Shown in pieces: positions 1 to 8,567 of a stretch of 64,000 nucleotides of DNA. The notes beneath the pieces are model-generated. The model did no database searches, was not told where the DNA came from, and saw only the letters and a program-made list of their open reading frames with translations. The stretch is taken from positions 124,001 through 188,000 of the forward strand of contig NZ_BAABJQ010000017.1 of NCBI RefSeq assembly GCF_039543385.1, in the 5' to 3' direction. The translations under genes and the position numbers were made by a program. This stretch comes from Rugosimonospora acidiphila (GTDB taxonomy: Bacteria > Actinomycetota > Actinomycetes > Mycobacteriales > Micromonosporaceae). Position 1 is the first letter of the stretch. Each line of letters opens with the position of its first letter.

Positions 1-1302
1 ATCGTCTGCAACACCGCAGAGATCGGCCATATGACGGACCGCGTTCGACAGCGTCGCGGATAGTCCGACGAATGCCACAGTGCCCTGCAAGGCGTGGTGC
101 CAACGACGGAGCACCATGGCCGCCTGAGCGCCGGTCATTCCCTCGTAGGTGTGGATCTCGTCAAGGAGTGCCAGTCGCGGCTTCTTAGCCTGGCCCACGC
201 CGAGCAGTGGCCGCAGCGACAGGTCCGAAAGACCCCGGTTCAGCATTTCGGTCGTGGTGAACAGGATGTCCGGTGGCCGCCTGCTCATCGACGTGCGGGT
301 GAGTGACACTACCGATTCGTCAAACTGTCGCCCACATCTCGCACACGTCAGGCGTTCGGTCCTGGCGCGGACATCCTCCTCCGACCAGTAGAGGTCTCCG
401 CCGCACAGCATGCTCCCGTCCCCGGGGCAGACAAGGTGGGGAGACCGGTACCCGCGCGCGCTTTTGACCCAGCCCAGGTAGGGTTTGCTGACCGATGCAG
501 GCGTGTGGGGTGTGCCGCCGTTGAGAACGCCCAACGTCAACTTGCGGCCGGTGTGCTCAACCCACAGGTGATCGAGACGCCTCGCCGCGGCGAAAGCGGT
601 GTTCAACTGATCCTTGAGCAGTTCGTTGCGCGGATAGACCGCAAGTGCACGTGTCCAAACTGTCCTATCCCTCAATCCCGCGAGGTAGGCAAAGGCCGGG
701 AGGTAGAACGCAAGAGTCTTGCCACTACCCGTACCAGCGCCGACCACCGTTGCTGAAGTCACCGGAGACTGCAATGAGGTGAGCACCTGCCGGGTCGCTC
801 GCACCTGGAATCCAGCCAGGAGGCGCGGCTGACCCTCGCTACCACGCGTCATCGCCTCGATGGTCGCGGAGTGGGTCGGGTTCGTCTGGCCAACACCGAG
901 AAGCGTTTCGGTCCAGGCCTGGTCGCGCACTGGATACACCCGCGGCCGCCGCGCATACCGGAAGTCTGCGACGAGCGTGGCCCCGTTGCGCCACGCGGTT
1001 TCTGGGTCGTTGCTCAAGAAGATCTGGCGAGACCGGGCAAGGAGGCGAAGCGTCTCGCCGTTTCGGCTGCGCCACAACGTGGTGGTTGCGGTGTCGTCAC
1101 GCACGATAAGGCCTCGTTGGAGCAGGTCCTCCATGACCTCGTCGGCGTCGCGGAGGTCGCCATTGCGTAGAAGGAGGTCATCGACCAGCGTGATGAGTTC
1201 ATGGGTGGCGAGGCCGCCATCGACGATGCCCCACGAGAGCAGTGGATCCTCGCGGGCTTCGACCGCTTCGAGTATCTGAAGCTCGAGACTGACGTCCTTC
1301 AT
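1..1302 (-). CDS. dpdJ: DpdJ, DExH-box helicase of the Dpd restriction module (3' end outside window)
   Basis: Open frame from ATG at 1302 leftwards past the window edge, about 434 codons with no stop. Helicase signatures are visible in order: a Walker A motif GAGTGSGKT, a DExH box in LALLDEIHTYEG, and motif III GLSAT. Between them are two cysteine pairs (in CPGDGSMLC and CARCGRQF), suggesting a small zinc-binding insert. The start overlaps the stop of the upstream gene by ATGA, so it is the last gene visible in the dpdE-J operon. In known Dpd clusters a helicase in this place is DpdJ, part of the restriction half that acts on DNA lacking the deazaguanine mark. Name by position and domain; the helicase call is firm. 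Confidence 0.78.
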   Translation of the reverse strand, partial: MKDVSLELQILEAVEAREDPLLSWGIVDGGLATHELITLVDDLLLRNGDLRDADEVMEDLLQRGLIVRDDTATTTLWRSRNGETLRLLARSRQIFLSNDPETAWRNGATLVADFRYARRPRVYPVRDQAWTETLLGVGQTNPTHSATIEAMTRGSEGQPRLLAGFQVRATRQVLTSLQSPVTSATVVGAGTGSGKTLAFYLPAFAYLAGLRDRTVWTRALAVYPRNELLKDQLNTAFAAARRLDHLWVEHTGRKLTLGVLNGGTPHTPASVSKPYLGWVKSARGYRSPHLVCPGDGSMLCGGDLYWSEEDVRARTERLTCARCGRQFDESVVSLTRTSMSRRPPDILFTTTEMLNRGLSDLSLRPLLGVGQAKKPRLALLDEIHTYEGMTGAQAAMVLRRWHHALQGTVAFVGLSATLSNAVRHMADLCGVADD

Positions 1303-2003
1303 CGCGCGATCACCCGGAAGCGCGTGATGATTCCCAGCCTCTCCAGTTCGCCCCTGACCTCCGAGGTGAATCGGGATAAGGGCAACCCCTCGGATGTCTG
1401 AGCGCCCAAGATGACGTCGGCGATGAGCGGGTCAACCAGTGCCTGCGTCTGCCGAGCGCAGGATTCAACATCACTCATGGCCTGGCGTAGCGTGACGACG
1501 TCGCCCTGCCTGGGTATGGCGTGTGACCCCAGCTTCATCAACAATGTTTGCGCCCTCAACAACTCGCTCTTGATTGCCTCGATCTCGACGCCGCTACGCC
1601 CTAGGGCATCGAGCAATTCCTCATCGACAATGGGTCCTTCGCGATGGAGAAGTTCCTGCCAGCCGGACGCTGCGGACTGGCGCGCACGCGTGACGAACGC
1701 TTCCACCTTCTTCACCGTCGTTTTCGGCGCGTCGAGGGGTGCGTCCACGGTTAACCGGGACGGGACGAGTTCGCTGAGGACGCGCTGGATCTCGTCCGCC
1801 TCCTTCAGAAGTTCCACCGCGAGTTCGGCGCCGACTACGCGCAACTCGTCCAACGCGATCCGAGTTTCCTGGAGGCCGCGTGCCGCGCCATCCAGCCTCT
1901 CGGCGAGGTCGAGCAGGGCGCCCGTTCGAGCCTTGACTCGGCTCTCATCGTCCGCCGCGATCGCGGCGGTCCTCAGCCGCTGAATACGATCTACCAGGGT
2001 CAT
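1299..2003 (-). CDS. dpdI: DpdI-like helical protein of the Dpd restriction module
   Basis: A 234-residue protein, almost entirely predicted helical, with heptad-like Leu/Ala spacing at residues 30-75 and 130-190. No enzyme motif or membrane segment is visible. It starts in an ATGA overlap with the end of the dpdH frame and ends in another with the start of dpdJ, so it is translated between two known Dpd proteins. I call it DpdI from that position between the DpdH-like ATPase and the DpdJ-like helicase; sequence alone would leave it a hypothetical coiled-coil protein. A structural or bridging role in the restriction complex is inference. Confidence 0.6.
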   Translation of the reverse strand: MTLVDRIQRLRTAAIAADDESRVKARTGALLDLAERLDGAARGLQETRIALDELRVVGAELAVELLKEADEIQRVLSELVPSRLTVDAPLDAPKTTVKKVEAFVTRARQSAASGWQELLHREGPIVDEELLDALGRSGVEIEAIKSELLRAQTLLMKLGSHAIPRQGDVVTLRQAMSDVESCARQTQALVDPLIADVILGAQTSEGLPLSRFTSEVRGELERLGIITRFRVIAR

Positions 2004-5000
2004 CGCGGCTGCTCCTGTCCCGTAAGCTGGGCGAACTCTGCCTGAAGAGTCTCGATCGCTGTGGCCAGTCGCGTGACAGCGTCGTCGTGATCCCGCGGTG
2101 TTTCAGAGTCTTGGCCGCCGGCCAACTGCTGTTCCAGCGCCCGAACTGCTTCCTGTGCCGGTTCGTGCCAGGTACGGACACGGATCGCGCTGTTATCCCA
2201 GTCACCGGTCAGCATTTTCAGGCGTTCGTCGACCGGCAGGTCCGCCCAACCGCTCAGTTCTTCCCGGACCCGGTTGACGGTCTGCTGATCACCCTGCCTG
2301 ATGGCCTTGGCGGCTGCACCGATCGCGCCTCGGTCGATCGTCCCGGGCAGCTCGCCCGCGCCTGCGCGCTCATCAATGAGCCTGTTCAGTTCGCCGGCGG
2401 CGTCCTTGATGTCTGCGCCAAGCTCGCTAAGGTCGGGCAGGAGCTGTACGGCCTCCTCGTAGAGTTGCTCGAGGCTGCCCATCGCATTGGTTATTAGGTC
2501 TTCGGCGATCTTCACGTTCTCCGGTGTGTTCGCCGGCCATTGGGCATCGGCGGAACGATCCTGCAGGGCGCGCTGTAACCGGGGGATATCCAATGCCAAC
2601 GGCTTGCCGCCGCCCTGCGCGAAGGCCGCGAGCCGCATCAAGCGTGCCTGAAGGTGCTCACGGGAGATGACCTTCGAATTTGCCAGAAGTCCTTCTCGCC
2701 ACTTTGACAGCGCCGGCCGCCCGTCGTTACTACCCCCGGACGGGACCGGCGCGAAGATTGCGCGTAGCCTGCTCTGCCAGTCGGACCGGTATGCGTCTCG
2801 AATACCGAGCACCTTACCCATGGCCAACAGCAGCCGCGCCAGCCGTGCCAACTCCGGCTCGTCTCGGGCGTCGCGGTTCGGCAACAGGGCATGGGATACT
2901 CGGTCTGCCCAGGCGACCACCTGCTCGTGGCACAATCGCTGAAGAGCCTCTCCGTTAGGAACCACCAGCCAACCACCCTCGGCATTCACCCAGGCCAGCG
3001 CGCGTAGTGCCCGCACTTCGGCATCATTGTCACGATCGATGGCGATGATCGCTGTTTCCCACTCGGGGCCGTCCAGTGCCACCTGGTACCTGGCATCGAA
3101 TGATGGCCGGAGCTCGACCCGCTGAGTGGTCCAAGATGACGAACCGCCTAGGCCATCGTCCAGCATCAGATACTCCACCACCGCCGAGTGGACGAGGTTG
3201 CGTAGCTCGTTGCGGACACCCTGCTCGAGACTGCCGGTTTGCCGCCACTGATCGACCGCGCGGACTAACCGGGGTTCCTGGCGAACGCTCCTCACCGCTG
3301 AGACGGCCTGCTGCGTGGTGCCAACGTCAACGACGGGTTCGTTTGTCGCCGTGGCATTGCCTGCAGACCGGACGCCGCGCACGGATGCGAGGCCGTCGAC
3401 CTCGGCAACCCCGAACGCCGAGTGGATGACCTTGGAGAGATTCTCTGGTCCATTTCCGGAACCCCAAAACCGGACCATTCGCACCCGGCGAGCAGAGATT
3501 TCGTCGTCGCCTGGCGTCTTTAGAGCATTGTCGAACTCGACATTCCAGGACTCCGGGTCAATGCCTGCACGGAAGTCGCTGTAGAATTCGGCAGTTGGGA
3601 AAGCGCCACTCTCGATCGATTCCTGATCGTTCTGGAGAACCGGCCGGATAACCCGGGTGAGTATGTCCCGGGCGACGAACTTATCGCCCTTCGATTGGCT
3701 GAGAATCGCCCGAGTCAGTGCTGCCCGGTTGAACGGGAACAGCCCATAGCCTCGAGCTGAGCCAAATGCAGCGTGGCACGAGTCCGTCACCGGGCACTGT
3801 TCACAGGCGTTGGGGTCCGATTCGTTGGATCGGTAGCGTTCCTCGATCTGCGCCGCCCCGACACGCACGGCGTTAAGGTACTTTGCCACAAACGCAGTCC
3901 GGTCAAGGACACGTCGGCCATCTTCTGGAAGTTCAAGGTCGAAAACTTTGTAGGTGCGAGTGTAGACCGTGTCCGGCATCTCATTGGTGAAGTAGCCAGT
4001 CGTGACCGCCATCACCACGCGCATCGGGCACAGGTCGAGTTCCTGGGTCGAAATAAGGGTGATGGCATCGATCAAGCCGCCCTGTATCCCCTGGAAAATC
4101 GAGAAGTCCTCGATCAACAACAGAAGTTCAAGCCCTTGCTTGCGCAGTTCAACGCGGAGTTCGACAAGAATGTCCTTCAAGTCGCTGCCGCTTACGCCGA
4201 AGACCTCGCCGACTGCCGGCGCCAACTGCTCGTTGAGCATCCTGGCGGCAGCTTCGCGGAGTTCCGGATGGCCCTGCAGACTGGCAGCCACCTCACGAGC
4301 GTGCGCGCCGGCCTTGCTCACGTCATCCAGGGTGAACTGCAGGTCAGTAGGGCGAAAGCCGAAGGCGTCCCCCTTGTCTTCCCTGCCCTTGCCGGAGATC
4401 TTCTCGCTCACCAGGCGAGCGATCGCACTCCCGTCGCCCATGACAAGCGCTCGGAACTGTGGGTCCTGCAAAAGGGCTGGCAGGCCAGTGGGCGAAGACA
4501 GATACGTGCGTATCTCCGCCTCTTCTGGGCCAACGTCTCTTCGTGGACCGAAGTGTTCTACCCGAAAGGCGAGTTCGTTACGAAGCCGGACTCGTGCCTG
4601 GCCATGGTCGGCGACGGCGTCAGCTGCTTCGACAACCTTTCGGCGTAGGTCGTCGGCCCTTTCGCCAGTTGCGTGCGTAAGAATCCGGTCAAGGATTCCG
4701 CGTAGCGACACGTTGTGTTTTGGGACGAAGATGAGGCGAGTCGACGGTTTAGTCTTTAGGTTGATGCGGAGCCACCGCACGAGGTGTGACTTGCCGGTTC
4801 CTGACTCACCGAGAATGGGGATGATCGGCTGATCGGCTGGTTGCTGCTGGACCGCGGTCAGTAGGGCGCGCTCGTCAACGATCGTGGGTTCGCGTGCGTT
4901 CTGGACCTGATTGCGCAATGCGATCGGAAGCGAACTGTGAGTGGCGAGAAAGACGCCGTCTGGGGTGCTCTCGGCCTCAACCGGAATGATCTGGGACGCC

Positions 5001-5047
5001 TGCGAGGACTCCCAGCATGCGGCCGGTAGGGTTCCGCGCCAACTCAT
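2000..5047 (-). CDS. dpdH: DpdH, large P-loop ATPase of the Dpd restriction module
   Basis: A 1015-residue protein. Walker A (GESGTGKSH) lies at about residues 80-88 and a Walker B-like hydrophobic run ending in IED lies near residue 315, followed by a sensor-like strand, giving an N-terminal AAA/STAND-type ATPase. A CEQC...C cluster near residue 420 could bind zinc. The C-terminal 500 residues are mostly helical and unassigned. DpdH of described Dpd clusters is a protein of this size with an N-terminal ATP-binding domain, and order and overlaps on both sides (ATGA) agree. Its exact biochemical step in restriction is not known to me. ATG start fixed by the overlap with dpdG. Confidence 0.72.
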   Translation of the reverse strand: MSWRGTLPAACWESSQASQIIPVEAESTPDGVFLATHSSLPIALRNQVQNAREPTIVDERALLTAVQQQPADQPIIPILGESGTGKSHLVRWLRINLKTKPSTRLIFVPKHNVSLRGILDRILTHATGERADDLRRKVVEAADAVADHGQARVRLRNELAFRVEHFGPRRDVGPEEAEIRTYLSSPTGLPALLQDPQFRALVMGDGSAIARLVSEKISGKGREDKGDAFGFRPTDLQFTLDDVSKAGAHAREVAASLQGHPELREAAARMLNEQLAPAVGEVFGVSGSDLKDILVELRVELRKQGLELLLLIEDFSIFQGIQGGLIDAITLISTQELDLCPMRVVMAVTTGYFTNEMPDTVYTRTYKVFDLELPEDGRRVLDRTAFVAKYLNAVRVGAAQIEERYRSNESDPNACEQCPVTDSCHAAFGSARGYGLFPFNRAALTRAILSQSKGDKFVARDILTRVIRPVLQNDQESIESGAFPTAEFYSDFRAGIDPESWNVEFDNALKTPGDDEISARRVRMVRFWGSGNGPENLSKVIHSAFGVAEVDGLASVRGVRSAGNATATNEPVVDVGTTQQAVSAVRSVRQEPRLVRAVDQWRQTGSLEQGVRNELRNLVHSAVVEYLMLDDGLGGSSSWTTQRVELRPSFDARYQVALDGPEWETAIIAIDRDNDAEVRALRALAWVNAEGGWLVVPNGEALQRLCHEQVVAWADRVSHALLPNRDARDEPELARLARLLLAMGKVLGIRDAYRSDWQSRLRAIFAPVPSGGSNDGRPALSKWREGLLANSKVISREHLQARLMRLAAFAQGGGKPLALDIPRLQRALQDRSADAQWPANTPENVKIAEDLITNAMGSLEQLYEEAVQLLPDLSELGADIKDAAGELNRLIDERAGAGELPGTIDRGAIGAAAKAIRQGDQQTVNRVREELSGWADLPVDERLKMLTGDWDNSAIRVRTWHEPAQEAVRALEQQLAGGQDSETPRDHDDAVTRLATAIETLQAEFAQLTGQEQPR

Positions 5048-5964
5048 TTCTTCGCTCCCAGGACTACGGTGACGTGAGTAACTCGGCCTTCGTCGAAGCG
5101 TGACAGCAACGTGCCCTTAGCGTCAGGTAATCTCTCGAATAAGAGTCGGCCGCGACCTTCAAGGATCCGTAGCGCTTGACCTACTGAACTGTCGACCGCT
5201 TCGCTCGTGACCCCCGGATCAGGATCCGATTCCAGCCTCGCGACTAACGAGGTCCGGACTGCACCGCCATGAATGACTGGAATTCGCCGCGCCAGGCGAG
5301 CCAGGAAGTCGTCGACCGGAAGCCGATCGAGGGGGAGGTCTACGAGCGCGTCCTCGATTGCCACGACTGGAAGGGGGACCAGGCAACTTCTGCTGCGGAC
5401 AAACAACGGCGTCGCGAAGCCGAGAGCCGGCGCCCAACGACTGAAGGCGCCCCATCTTGTGTCGTTTTGGATAGCCCACTCGGTGTGATCATCTGTCTTG
5501 AATTGACTGCTCTGTCTTGGTTGCACCTTTTCGACCCAGGAGAGGGGCTCGCCGAGTGCGTCCTGGGCAAGGAACCACGACAAGGCCCTGACCAGGTCTC
5601 TGGCTCCGCTGGTATCGCCGTCACCCCGTTGGCGCGTCCAAGGATCCCCGTCCCGTTCGGCGTCGAAGATATGGCGATGGAGCAGTCTGCGAAATTTCGT
5701 CACGTTGAGCGGAGGATCTACATCACGGACCCCTTCAGCCAGAGACACAGCTCCGTCGTCCCCCGTTGAAAGCATGTTGATGGCGCGGAGGACAGCGAGT
5801 GTGTTGCTGATCCCGTCGCCCGCCGTCTTGTCGTCGTTGAGCCCTTCGGGCTTGACGGTGGCGATCAATTCTTTCTCGGACCACTCCTTCTGCGACGCAG
5901 CCAGGAAGTTGACCAAAGACCGCGCGAGCCCGGGCAGGCTTCGCGGGGGGTTGAGCATTGCCAC
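5044..5964 (-). CDS. dpdG: DpdG-like protein of the Dpd restriction module
   Basis: About 306 residues, no catalytic motif recognised; the first 90 residues read like a winged-helix fold. Two starts compete. A TTG at 5997 gives 317 residues, but GTG at 5964 has an AGGAG Shine-Dalgarno exactly 6 nt upstream and overlaps the dpdF stop by one base (TAGTG), so I prefer GTG; an ATG follows at 5958. The stop overlaps the dpdH start by ATGA. The DpdG name rests on gene order between a RecQ-like helicase and a DpdH-like ATPase. Role within the restriction complex unknown. Confidence 0.62.
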   Translation of the reverse strand: MAMLNPPRSLPGLARSLVNFLAASQKEWSEKELIATVKPEGLNDDKTAGDGISNTLAVLRAINMLSTGDDGAVSLAEGVRDVDPPLNVTKFRRLLHRHIFDAERDGDPWTRQRGDGDTSGARDLVRALSWFLAQDALGEPLSWVEKVQPRQSSQFKTDDHTEWAIQNDTRWGAFSRWAPALGFATPLFVRSRSCLVPLPVVAIEDALVDLPLDRLPVDDFLARLARRIPVIHGGAVRTSLVARLESDPDPGVTSEAVDSSVGQALRILEGRGRLLFERLPDAKGTLLSRFDEGRVTHVTVVLGAKK

Positions 5965-8567
5965 TAGATACTCCTGAGAAAGCCGCTGAGGCTCCAATGT
6001 GGGCTTCGGATGTGCTTGAGGAGATGGTTCGGATACTCCGGATCTGCCATAGTCTCGGGCACTACAACGATGAGCAGTGGTCCCGAGGTCGGTGAAAGCC
6101 AGCGCACCCGAGGGGAGTCGTCATGGTCGAGCAAGATGAGTGTCGGCACCGAGGAGGTGACGGGCGGGCCGCCCAAAGGAATTTCGTCGACCATGACGAG
6201 CCCTTCGTCGGCGTACCGGTAAGCGTTCTTAACCGCCAGTCGTCGCACGATCGTGGAGTCAGCCAGCACGGCCCGCACGCCATGCGAAACGCAGCGCTGG
6301 ACGAGGTTGCTTAGGGCCTGGGTCATGTCCCTGCCCGCGTAGCTGACGACAATGCTGCGTTGACCAGCGGCAAGTCGCTCCAGCGGGGCCCGAACGCCTC
6401 TGCCCAGGTCTGGCACGTCGACCGGCACGACCATCGGGAGCACCGCAGAAAGTCCGTCGGTCGCAACATGGCCCGTCGCTGGGCACCCGGAGCAGGAAGG
6501 GCTCACCGATTGGCTCGCCCGCGTCTCACCGACGTCGTGGTAATCATATTCTTCACGCAGAATCTTGGCCCAACACTCCTCGCGTCGCAGCAACCGGTCG
6601 ACCCGGCGTATCGACGCGGACTCGCTTGCCTTGATCTCGTTGCGCGCCGATGCCAGAGCTTGCTCGAAGGTCTGCTGATCAAGGTTGTCGACGCTGGGCC
6701 GGATGCGGACACGAATCAAACGTGCGAACTCGTCCCAGGCAGCGGAACACCGCGCCCGGAACAGCTCCTCCGACTCGTCTGGTGCGCGAACGAGCGACGG
6801 CGGCGTCCGGGCCTCGATGGCGATGAGTTCGGCCCGCTGCATGAGGACAAGCGTGTTGCGGTTCCAGAGGCGGTTCGCGTCCGACCGGTACCGCTTGTGC
6901 GGAGGGACGATGGACGTGTCGAGGACCATGCTTCCGCCCTCAAGTTCGGCGCGGTGCGACCTCATGGCAACCCATCGGTTCCAGGCCTTGTCGTCGCCGA
7001 TGACGGTCGTTCGCTCGATGCCGCGTCCGCGTTCCACGTCGCCCTCGGCGGGTAGCCATACCGACAGGGCCGCGTGGCCGTCGCGGCCTGCGCGGCCGAC
7101 CTCCTGATAGAAGCGGTCAACCGACGCCGGCGCACATGCGTGGATGACCGTCCGCACATCTGCTTGATCGACGCCGAGTCCGAACGCACTGGTCCCGACG
7201 ACCACATCGCAGGTCGTCGGTCCGCCCTCGCCCGACCAGTGCCGGAGGATTTCGAGTCGTTCCGCCGACCCGGTCCTACCGTGGAACGCCTCGGTGCGCG
7301 CAAAACCGGCCTCGCGGAGTTCTCGAGCGATGTTCCTGGCATCGTTGACTAGGGCGGTGTAAATGATCGCCGGACGGGGAAGGTGGTGGAGCGCTTCGAT
7401 CAGGCGGACAACTCGTTCTTGCGTACTGGTCCTTTCTCCCACCAGGTAGCGCAGTTCCGTGCGAAGGTAGGTCGACCCGACGAATGTCGAGGGCTGCTCG
7501 CCGCGGAAGAGTTCGTCGTTCAGTTCAAGCCCGGCGGCCGAGAGCGTCGCCGTCATCAGGGTGACCCGAGGTGGTTCGTGGCTCATGCTAGTCGCGATGA
7601 CGCGCAGCTCGGTAAGGAGAGCGGCGACGATCTGGAACTCAGGACGGAAGCTCAAGCCCCACGTTCGGACCAGGTGGGCTTCATCGATGACGAAGTGCGT
7701 GAGTCCACCCGAGCTGGCCAACTCTCTCAGGGGGCCGACGAGGCCGCCTACCAGCGCCTCCGGGGAGGCAAAGAGCAGCCGTTGGGAACCCTCCTTGAGG
7801 CGCTTCAGGATGAGTTCCTTCTCTGCCGGCGCGCGATCCGAGTAGTACGCGAGTTCGGTGGGCAGGGCCGCTACTGGGAATACGCAGCGAATATTGCGTT
7901 CCTGGTCGAGGGCCAGCGCCGTCGTGGGGACGAGGACGATCGTCGTGCTATTTGATCGGAACAGGCCGGGCGCGATCCCTACGAGCGACTTCCCGGTGCC
8001 GGTCGGCAGGACGACGTGCAGCGTCGACCGGGGGTCTCGTAGTGCGGCCGTTCGTACGGCGGTGGCCTGCGTGCGACTGCGGTAGCTGTCGAGTTTCGGT
8101 GCAATGGTCGTCAACGCTGGATCCGCCGCCACGGGAGTGGTGGGGCGCGCATACGTCGGCACGGATGTGGCGCAGGAGTCAACGTACGGGCCAGGGCTTG
8201 CACAAGCGAGGTCGATCCACTCGGGATTGCCGTGTAGCCAGGTCGGCGCCCAGCGGGTACCTGGTGATACGCGATAGTGGGTCGTTCCGAAACGCACGCC
8301 GTCCAGGTTGGCCCGTTGAATCGAGTCGACGGAGATGCCACGACCCGCGAGGTCGAGATCTAAATGCGTTTTCGAGTCGGGACCCGTGACGCCACGCTCG
8401 TGACGCAGGACGTGGCCAAGCAGTGCGGCGACGTCTCCGCTGATCGCCGGACCGGGTTGGTCCGACAACCAGGCGTCGGCGAGCCGTCGGTGTGGGCCGG
8501 TCAGGTGGGCCTGGTGGGCGACGTCGCCGCGAAGACAATCTTGGAGCAGGTCTCGTTGTGCGGTCAT
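5964..8567 (-). CDS. dpdF: DpdF, RecQ-like superfamily 2 helicase
   Basis: An 867-residue protein. The N-terminal 150 residues are system-specific; the RecQ-type core follows: Walker A LPTGTGKS at 187-194, DEAH box in VIDEAHLVRTWG near 290, motif III MTATLS, then the C-terminal RecA lobe with TSAFGLGVDQADVR and the RecQ motif VI QEVGRAGRDGHA. A cysteine/histidine set (REECW and SCSGCPATGH) around residues 670-710 resembles the RecQ zinc site. ATP-driven DNA unwinding or translocation in the restriction half of Dpd is the family role. Start ATG overlaps the dpdE stop (ATGA). Confidence 0.85.
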   Translation of the reverse strand: MTAQRDLLQDCLRGDVAHQAHLTGPHRRLADAWLSDQPGPAISGDVAALLGHVLRHERGVTGPDSKTHLDLDLAGRGISVDSIQRANLDGVRFGTTHYRVSPGTRWAPTWLHGNPEWIDLACASPGPYVDSCATSVPTYARPTTPVAADPALTTIAPKLDSYRSRTQATAVRTAALRDPRSTLHVVLPTGTGKSLVGIAPGLFRSNSTTIVLVPTTALALDQERNIRCVFPVAALPTELAYYSDRAPAEKELILKRLKEGSQRLLFASPEALVGGLVGPLRELASSGGLTHFVIDEAHLVRTWGLSFRPEFQIVAALLTELRVIATSMSHEPPRVTLMTATLSAAGLELNDELFRGEQPSTFVGSTYLRTELRYLVGERTSTQERVVRLIEALHHLPRPAIIYTALVNDARNIARELREAGFARTEAFHGRTGSAERLEILRHWSGEGGPTTCDVVVGTSAFGLGVDQADVRTVIHACAPASVDRFYQEVGRAGRDGHAALSVWLPAEGDVERGRGIERTTVIGDDKAWNRWVAMRSHRAELEGGSMVLDTSIVPPHKRYRSDANRLWNRNTLVLMQRAELIAIEARTPPSLVRAPDESEELFRARCSAAWDEFARLIRVRIRPSVDNLDQQTFEQALASARNEIKASESASIRRVDRLLRREECWAKILREEYDYHDVGETRASQSVSPSCSGCPATGHVATDGLSAVLPMVVPVDVPDLGRGVRAPLERLAAGQRSIVVSYAGRDMTQALSNLVQRCVSHGVRAVLADSTIVRRLAVKNAYRYADEGLVMVDEIPLGGPPVTSSVPTLILLDHDDSPRVRWLSPTSGPLLIVVVPETMADPEYPNHLLKHIRSPHWSLSGFLRSI